Part shown: piece after piece, positions 49,764 to 53,982 of the stretch
How positions within the stretch are numbered: position 1 is the first letter of the stretch
Layout of the letters: each line of letters starts with the position of its first letter
Assembly (NCBI RefSeq): GCF_001423265.1
Contig: NZ_LMND01000005.1
Span: 1 to 53,982 of the forward strand
DNA length: 53,982 nt
Direction of reading: 5' to 3'
Source: Methylobacterium sp. Leaf108
GTDB taxonomy: Bacteria > Pseudomonadota > Alphaproteobacteria > Rhizobiales > Beijerinckiaceae
The notes under the pieces: generated by a model
Told to the model about the DNA's origin: nothing
The model's input: only the letters and a program-made list of their open reading frames with translations
Database searches by the model: none
Program-made: the position numbers and the translations under genes

Positions 49764-51590
49764 GTGTCAGCCGCATCCGTCCTCGCCCCGCCCCGCGCCT
49801 TCCTCGACGTCTCCGCATCGGTCCTGGGGCGGACTTGGCGCGACCGCTGCGCCGATGCCGCCCTTCAGGCCGATGCCGCCACCATGACGCAGGCCCACGG
49901 CCTGCCTGACCTCCTGGCCAGGGTCCTGGCCGGTCGCGGCATCCGGCCGGCGCAGGCTCAGGCGCACCTGCAGCCGCGCCTGCGCGATCTGATGCCCGAC
50001 CCCTCCTGCCTCGTGGACATGGGCCCGGCCGTCGAGCGCCTCGCCCGGGCCTGCCGGACCGGCGAGACCGTGGCGATCTTCGGCGACTACGATGTCGACG
50101 GGGCCGCGAGCGCCAGCCTGTTGGCCGGCTACCTGCGCCATCTCGGCGTCGAGGCCCGCATCCACATCCCCGACCGGATCACCGAGGGCTACGGCCCCAA
50201 TGTCGGCGCCGTCACCGATCTAGCGCAGGCGGGCGCCACGCTGCTCGTCACCGTGGATTGCGGGACGGCGGGCCACGCGCCGTTCGAGGCCGCGGCGAGG
50301 CTCGGCCTCGACGTCGTCGTGCTCGACCACCACGGCGCGCCCGAGCATCTGCCGCAGGCCCGCGCCATCGTGAACCCCAATCGCCTCGACGACCTCTCGG
50401 GCCTCGGCCACCTCTGCGCGGCGGGCGTCGTCTTCCTGACCCTGGTCGCCCTGAACCGGTTCCTCCGCGGCGCCGGCATGCCGGCGACCCGGCTGCCCGA
50501 CCTCCAGGACGGGCTCGACCTCGTGGCCTTGGCCACCGTCGCCGACGTGGTGCCGCTGCACGGGCTCAACCGCGCCTTCGTGGTGCAGGGGCTCACCGTC
50601 ATGCGGGCGCGGGGGCGGCTCGGGCTCGCCGCCCTCCTCGACGCGGCGGCCCTGACCGAGCCGCCGGAAGCCTGGCATCTCGGCTATCTCCTCGGTCCGC
50701 GCATTAATGCCGGGGGACGCATCGGGGACGCCTCCCTCGGGGCGCGCCTCCTCCTGACGCGGGATGGCGCCGAGGCGACGCGCATCGCCGCCGAACTCGA
50801 CCGGCTCAACCGCGAGCGCCAGGTCGTCGAGGCGCAGGCCGTGGACGAGGCAGAGGCCGAGATGGACCGCGCGCTCGGCCTCGATCCCGACCAGCCGGTG
50901 CTGGTGACCGGCTCGGCCGATTGGCATCCGGGCATCGTTGGCCTCATCGCCGCCCGGCTGAAGGAGCGTTTCGGGCGGCCGGCCTTCGCCTTCGCCTTCA
51001 GGCCCGACGGCAGCGCGGTCGGGTCCGGCCGTTCGATCGCCGGGGCCGACCTCGGCGAGGCGGTGCGCACGGCGGTGGCGGCGGAGATCGCCGTGAAGGG
51101 CGGCGGCCACGCCATGGCGGCGGGGGTTACCATGGCCGGGACGGATCTCGCGCGGCTGCGCGACCATCTCCGCGACCGCCTCGGCACGGCCGTGGCGCAG
51201 GCGCGGACCGTGGACGCGCTGCTCCTCGACGGGACCGTCAGTGCCGGGGGCGCCACCGCCGAGATGGTCCGAACGATCCAGCGGGCCGGGCCGTTCGGGC
51301 AGGGTGCGCCCGAGCCGGTCTTCGCGCTGCCCCGGCACAGGATCGTCGACGCCGGCATCGTCGGCACCGGCCATGTCCGGTCGCGCCTGCGCAGCCGCGA
51401 CGGCCAGACCATCGGCGCCATCTCGTTCCGGGCGGCGCAGGGCCCCCTGGGGCAGGCGATCCTCCAGGGGATCGGCCAGGAATTCCACGTCGCCGGCACG
51501 CTGAGCTGCGACCGTTGGCGTGGCACGGAGCGGGCCCAGGTCCGGATCTGCGATCTCTCGCCTGCCGCGGACGCCAACCGATACGGTTGA
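49764..51590 (+). CDS. recJ: Single-stranded-DNA-specific exonuclease RecJ
   Basis: A 5'-3' single-strand exonuclease of RecF-pathway recombination and repair (608 residues). DHH-family motifs: AIFGDYDVDGAASASLL (motif I), TVDCGTA, VVLDHHGAPEHLP (the DHH motif), AIVNPNR, and in the DHHA1 domain VTGSADWHPGIVGLIAARL and GGGHAMAAGVTM. The GTG at 49764 has AGGG upstream; an ATG 20 codons earlier lacks a ribosome site. It stands alone after the pnt hairpin, with tRNA-Tyr 70 bases downstream on the same strand. Confidence 0.94.
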   Translation: MSAASVLAPPRAFLDVSASVLGRTWRDRCADAALQADAATMTQAHGLPDLLARVLAGRGIRPAQAQAHLQPRLRDLMPDPSCLVDMGPAVERLARACRTGETVAIFGDYDVDGAASASLLAGYLRHLGVEARIHIPDRITEGYGPNVGAVTDLAQAGATLLVTVDCGTAGHAPFEAAARLGLDVVVLDHHGAPEHLPQARAIVNPNRLDDLSGLGHLCAAGVVFLTLVALNRFLRGAGMPATRLPDLQDGLDLVALATVADVVPLHGLNRAFVVQGLTVMRARGRLGLAALLDAAALTEPPEAWHLGYLLGPRINAGGRIGDASLGARLLLTRDGAEATRIAAELDRLNRERQVVEAQAVDEAEAEMDRALGLDPDQPVLVTGSADWHPGIVGLIAARLKERFGRPAFAFAFRPDGSAVGSGRSIAGADLGEAVRTAVAAEIAVKGGGHAMAAGVTMAGTDLARLRDHLRDRLGTAVAQARTVDALLLDGTVSAGGATAEMVRTIQRAGPFGQGAPEPVFALPRHRIVDAGIVGTGHVRSRLRSRDGQTIGAISFRAAQGPLGQAILQGIGQEFHVAGTLSCDRWRGTERAQVRICDLSPAADANRYG

Positions 51591-51660
51591 CACCCGCCCG
51601 TGCCCTCACCATAAGGACCGCCGCGGACCGGGGTCTCGACAGACACCAGGACACGCGTTT

Positions 51661-51744
51661 GGGGGAATGTCCCGAGCGGCAAAGGGGGCGGACTGTAAAT
51701 CCGCTGCGTAAGCTTCGTAGGTTCGAGTCCTACTTCCCCCACCA
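51661..51744 (+). tRNA. tRNA-Tyr (anticodon GUA)
   Basis: Acceptor stem GGGGGAA (51661-51667) pairs with TTCCCCC (51734-51740), followed by A and an encoded CCA (51742-51744). The anticodon loop CTGTAAA (51693-51699) gives GUA at 51695-51697, read as tyrosine. A long variable arm (class II tRNA) and the T loop GTTCGAGTC are present. The following 120 bases show no repeated copy of the tRNA 3' end that would mark an integration site. Confidence 0.97.
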
Positions 51745-51864
51745 AGCGCCTCAACCGATCCTCGATCCTGCCAGACGAAATGCCGGCGCATCGGATCGGG
51801 TCCGATACGCCGGGATGTGGTCACGCGGGCTTCTCAGCCTGCGCCAAATCGTCGGTGCGCCGCC

Positions 51865-52779
51865 TCAGCGGCCCTTCTTGTAGAGCTTGCTCGCGATCTC
51901 GAAGATTTCCTCGGGCGCGTAATCGGGTGCGAAGGCACCGTAGTTGCCGTCCAGTTCCGGGATCTTGCCGCCCTCGGGGTGGCCGTCGACGATCTCGAGG
52001 TTGCCCGGCGGATCGCCCGGAAGCGCCACCTCGTCGTTGGACCAAACGCCGGCGGCCTCGCGGTAGTCGTCGGGGCTGAAATGGTAGAGCCGACGGTGGC
52101 TGCCCTCGTCGAGATACTTCTGGCACTCGGGAATGCGGCTGAGGTTGATGTTGGGCGTCGGCAACATCTTCTCGATCTCGACGCCGGTGAGCTTCTTGAT
52201 GGCCAGCGCGTAGGCGTGGGCGTGGACACCGCCACGGACGAGGAGATAGCCGCAGACCTCGCGGCCGGTGGGATCGGTCAGCGTCTCGTAGACGCGCAGC
52301 TTGTGGAGGCGGGCGCCGCATTCGAGATGGAAGTTGTGCAGCAGGTCGATGATCAGGTTACCGGTGGTGGTGACCATGTCCATGTTCCAGGACGCGGCGT
52401 TGCTGTTCATCGGCATCGCGCCGCCGCCGTTGCTGAGGAAGCTTCCGGCCAGCCGGATGTCCTGCATGTCCTTGAACGGCGCCTTGGAGATATCGACGTC
52501 CTTGGTATCGTCGCCAGGCCCGCAATTGAGCATCGACACGCCGGTCGACACGAGTTCGACGTGCCCCAGCTCCTCGGCGAAGATGCTCGATACGAGGCTA
52601 TAGAATGGGCGCAGCTTGGTCTTGTTGCGGAAGTTGAAACTCTGGAACATGTAGTTCCCAAGTGTCGACATCTCCCCGTACTTGCCTCCGAGCAGTTCCT
52701 GCAAGGCTGCGGCCGCATTGGGATCGGCTCTCTTCGGCTCGGGTAGCTCGGCCTGTAGGCGATCGACGCGCATAAACAT
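51865..52779 (-). CDS. Manganese catalase
   Basis: A 304-residue non-haem, dimanganese catalase that dismutates hydrogen peroxide. Ligand motifs: KYGEMSTLGNYMFQ (Glu36), FAEELGHVELV (Glu70, His73), LHNFHLECGAR (Glu153) and GGVHAHAYALAI (His186 or His188). The C-terminal tail after about 200 is family-typical. ATG 52779 is used; another in-frame ATG is two codons on. Gene context (tRNA-Tyr on one side, a phosphatase gene on the other) gives no operon. It often accompanies stress-response genes elsewhere. Confidence 0.93.
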   Translation of the reverse strand: MFMRVDRLQAELPEPKRADPNAAAALQELLGGKYGEMSTLGNYMFQSFNFRNKTKLRPFYSLVSSIFAEELGHVELVSTGVSMLNCGPGDDTKDVDISKAPFKDMQDIRLAGSFLSNGGGAMPMNSNAASWNMDMVTTTGNLIIDLLHNFHLECGARLHKLRVYETLTDPTGREVCGYLLVRGGVHAHAYALAIKKLTGVEIEKMLPTPNINLSRIPECQKYLDEGSHRRLYHFSPDDYREAAGVWSNDEVALPGDPPGNLEIVDGHPEGGKIPELDGNYGAFAPDYAPEEIFEIASKLYKKGR

Positions 52780-52931
52780 AGGTTATGACCTTTCACAACG
52801 AGACTGGTCCCGTGAAAGGGTTACCTCGGGATGAGAGGAACTGTTCCGAGGGCCGTCGTGATCGCGACCGCCGGCAACGGTTCGCGGAACGGCCGGCACA
52901 GGCGCCATGCGGGGTCGATCGGGACGGGCGG

Positions 52932-53603
52932 TCAAAGCCGCGCGTCGACCTGCAGGATGTCCACCGGCGCCGGCTCGGCATCGGTGAAGACCGCCGCCGT
53001 CAGGGTCCGCCCGAACACGCAGGCGGTGTCGAGGTTGCTGCGGTTGCGGCGCAAATCCGGTCGGCCGGACTTCTGCGGGCTGTGGCCGTGGACCACGTGC
53101 TTGCCGAAGTCGAAATCGGTCCCGAGGAAGGGCTCGCGGATCCAGAGGCGGGTGCGGACGTCGGGGTCGATGCCGGGGCGCTCCGGCCGGAAGCCGGCGT
53201 GAACGAAATAACGCCGGGCATCCTCGTGGACGGTGGGCAACCGGGCGATCCAACCGAGGACGTCGTGAGGCAACGCCTCCGGATCGTCGATGCCGAACGA
53301 GGCGAGGGTGGCGATGCCGCCATTCTCGAGCCACGTCGTGGTCCCCAGCCCGGTGCGGTAGGCTTCGGCCATCAGGGCCTCGTGGTTGCCCATGAGGCAG
53401 GTGACGGCACCGGGCTCGCGCGCCTGCAGGGCTCTCAGGGCCGAGACCACCCCGGCGCTATCGGGCCCGCGATCGACGTAGTCGCCGAGAAAGACGAGCC
53501 GGCGGCAACGCCCGGCGGCGTGTCGCCCGATCGCGGCCAGGAGCCGGTCGAGGGCATCGCGGCAGCCGTGGATGTCGCCGACGGCGTAGGTGAGGGTCTC
53601 CAT
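52932..53603 (-). CDS. Metallophosphatase, ApaH/PrpE-like
   Basis: A 223-residue calcineurin-type phosphoesterase. Motifs: [13 protein letters not shown] (Asp10, His12), [22 protein letters not shown], and the C-terminal VHAGFRP and [11 protein letters not shown], giving all metal-binding residues. This pattern is shared by diadenosine-tetraphosphatase and serine/threonine protein phosphatases of the PPP family, so the substrate is uncertain. The ATG at 53603 gives the family N-terminus; the longer open frame upstream is not conserved-looking. It is divergent from tuf. Confidence 0.88.
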   Translation of the reverse strand: METLTYAVGDIHGCRDALDRLLAAIGRHAAGRCRRLVFLGDYVDRGPDSAGVVSALRALQAREPGAVTCLMGNHEALMAEAYRTGLGTTTWLENGGIATLASFGIDDPEALPHDVLGWIARLPTVHEDARRYFVHAGFRPERPGIDPDVRTRLWIREPFLGTDFDFGKHVVHGHSPQKSGRPDLRRNRSNLDTACVFGRTLTAAVFTDAEPAPVDILQVDARL

Positions 53604-53820
53604 CGGCAGGTCTCGGTCCCCGGACGTTCGACGCGGCGCGACCACCGGGCCGAACCGCTCGTCGAACCCCGACACGATACCACCGTCACGCGCGATCGTA
53701 GCGACCGCGGCGGTCCGACATCGCTCCGGTCGAGCGACCCGCCGACGTGGCCCTTGCGGAACCGGGCGAAGAATCGTAAGCGGGCGCCGAATTTCGACCT
53801 GGAACAGGTGTATCTCGGCA

Positions 53821-53982
53821 ATGGCCAAAGAGAAGTTTGCTCGCACGAAGCCGCATTGCAACATCGGCACGATCGGTCACGTCGACCACGGCAAGACGTC
53901 GCTGACGGCGGCGATCACGAAGGTCCTGGCCGAGTCGGGCGGGGCGACGTTCACGGCCTACGACCAGATCGACAAGGCGCCC
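53821..53982 (+). CDS. tuf: Elongation factor Tu, N-terminal part (cut by the window end)
   Basis: The first 54 codons of EF-Tu, which carries aminoacyl-tRNA to the ribosome. [20 protein letters not shown] leads into the P-loop [20 protein letters not shown], and the Thr/Asp-containing [12 protein letters not shown] opens switch I. The rest lies past base 53982. The ribosome site is weak in sequence. EF-Tu is the known target of P1 Doc; a Doc-like toxin is coded 9.3 kb upstream. Confidence 0.95.
   Translation, partial: MAKEKFARTKPHCNIGTIGHVDHGKTSLTAAITKVLAESGGATFTAYDQIDKAP

Noticed and set aside
51661..51864. tRNA-Tyr as an integration site with the manganese catalase as cargo
   Set aside because: No duplicated tRNA 3' end and no integrase gene are seen downstream, and base composition does not change.

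Overview
This 54 kb window is high-GC, densely packed chromosomal DNA from an alphaproteobacterium, most likely a Hyphomicrobiales (Rhizobiales) member close to Methylobacterium/Methylorubrum. That placement is inferred from protein content and base composition: a COX4_pro_2-type cytochrome oxidase subunit IV next to a three-gene pnt transhydrogenase, a DnaG whose zinc ribbon has lost its cysteines, a DUF2076 protein, and a Doc toxin paired with an AbrB-fold antitoxin. No diagnostic methylotrophy gene lies inside the window.

Layout. 0-9.4 kb: the end of an outer-membrane beta-barrel gene, a DUF2254 membrane protein, a DUF2076 protein, a YkuD L,D-transpeptidase, an orphan CheZ-type phosphatase, a DUF952-pyrD pair, an S24/HTH regulator with a palindrome at its promoter, a soluble PAS histidine kinase and a Tim44-like protein. 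9.4-16.3 kb (minus strand): lptF-lptG-lptD-pdxA-rsmA, tightly packed, with no surA where one is often found. 16.5-21.8 kb (plus): pepA with a membrane protein, fadD and msrP; fadD and msrP each end inside a copy of a ~110 bp two-hairpin repeat. 21.9-32.0 kb (minus): a decayed brnA-brnT locus, a LysR regulator, then carA - small membrane protein - carB - greA - secreted protein - ELM1-like protein - trxB in transcription order. 32.2-38 kb: a yqeY-family gene, an intact brnT-brnA module in an AT-rich patch, dnaG and rpoD. 38-42 kb (minus): a large YcbB-type L,D-transpeptidase and a sigma-54 response regulator. 42-51.6 kb (plus): pepF, an AbrB-Doc toxin-antitoxin pair behind a perfect palindrome, an ABC1 kinase, COX subunit IV, pntAA-pntAB-pntB and recJ. 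The end holds tRNA-Tyr(GUA), a manganese catalase, a bis-tetraphosphatase-like phosphatase and the first codons of tuf.

Most of the window is housekeeping: envelope lipopolysaccharide export, pyrimidine and arginine precursor supply (carAB, pyrD), replication and transcription (dnaG, rpoD, greA), redox balance (pnt, trxB, msrP, catalase) and translation (tRNA-Tyr, tuf). Accessory character is confined to three toxin-antitoxin loci (one broken) and the repeat pair. I found no phage, transposase, CRISPR array or biosynthetic cluster. The most unusual features are the stop-codon-supplying repeat around msrP, the palindrome sequestering the antitoxin ribosome-binding site, and the zinc-ligand-free DnaG. 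Starts were chosen by Shine-Dalgarno-like sequence, overlap with the upstream gene and family length.
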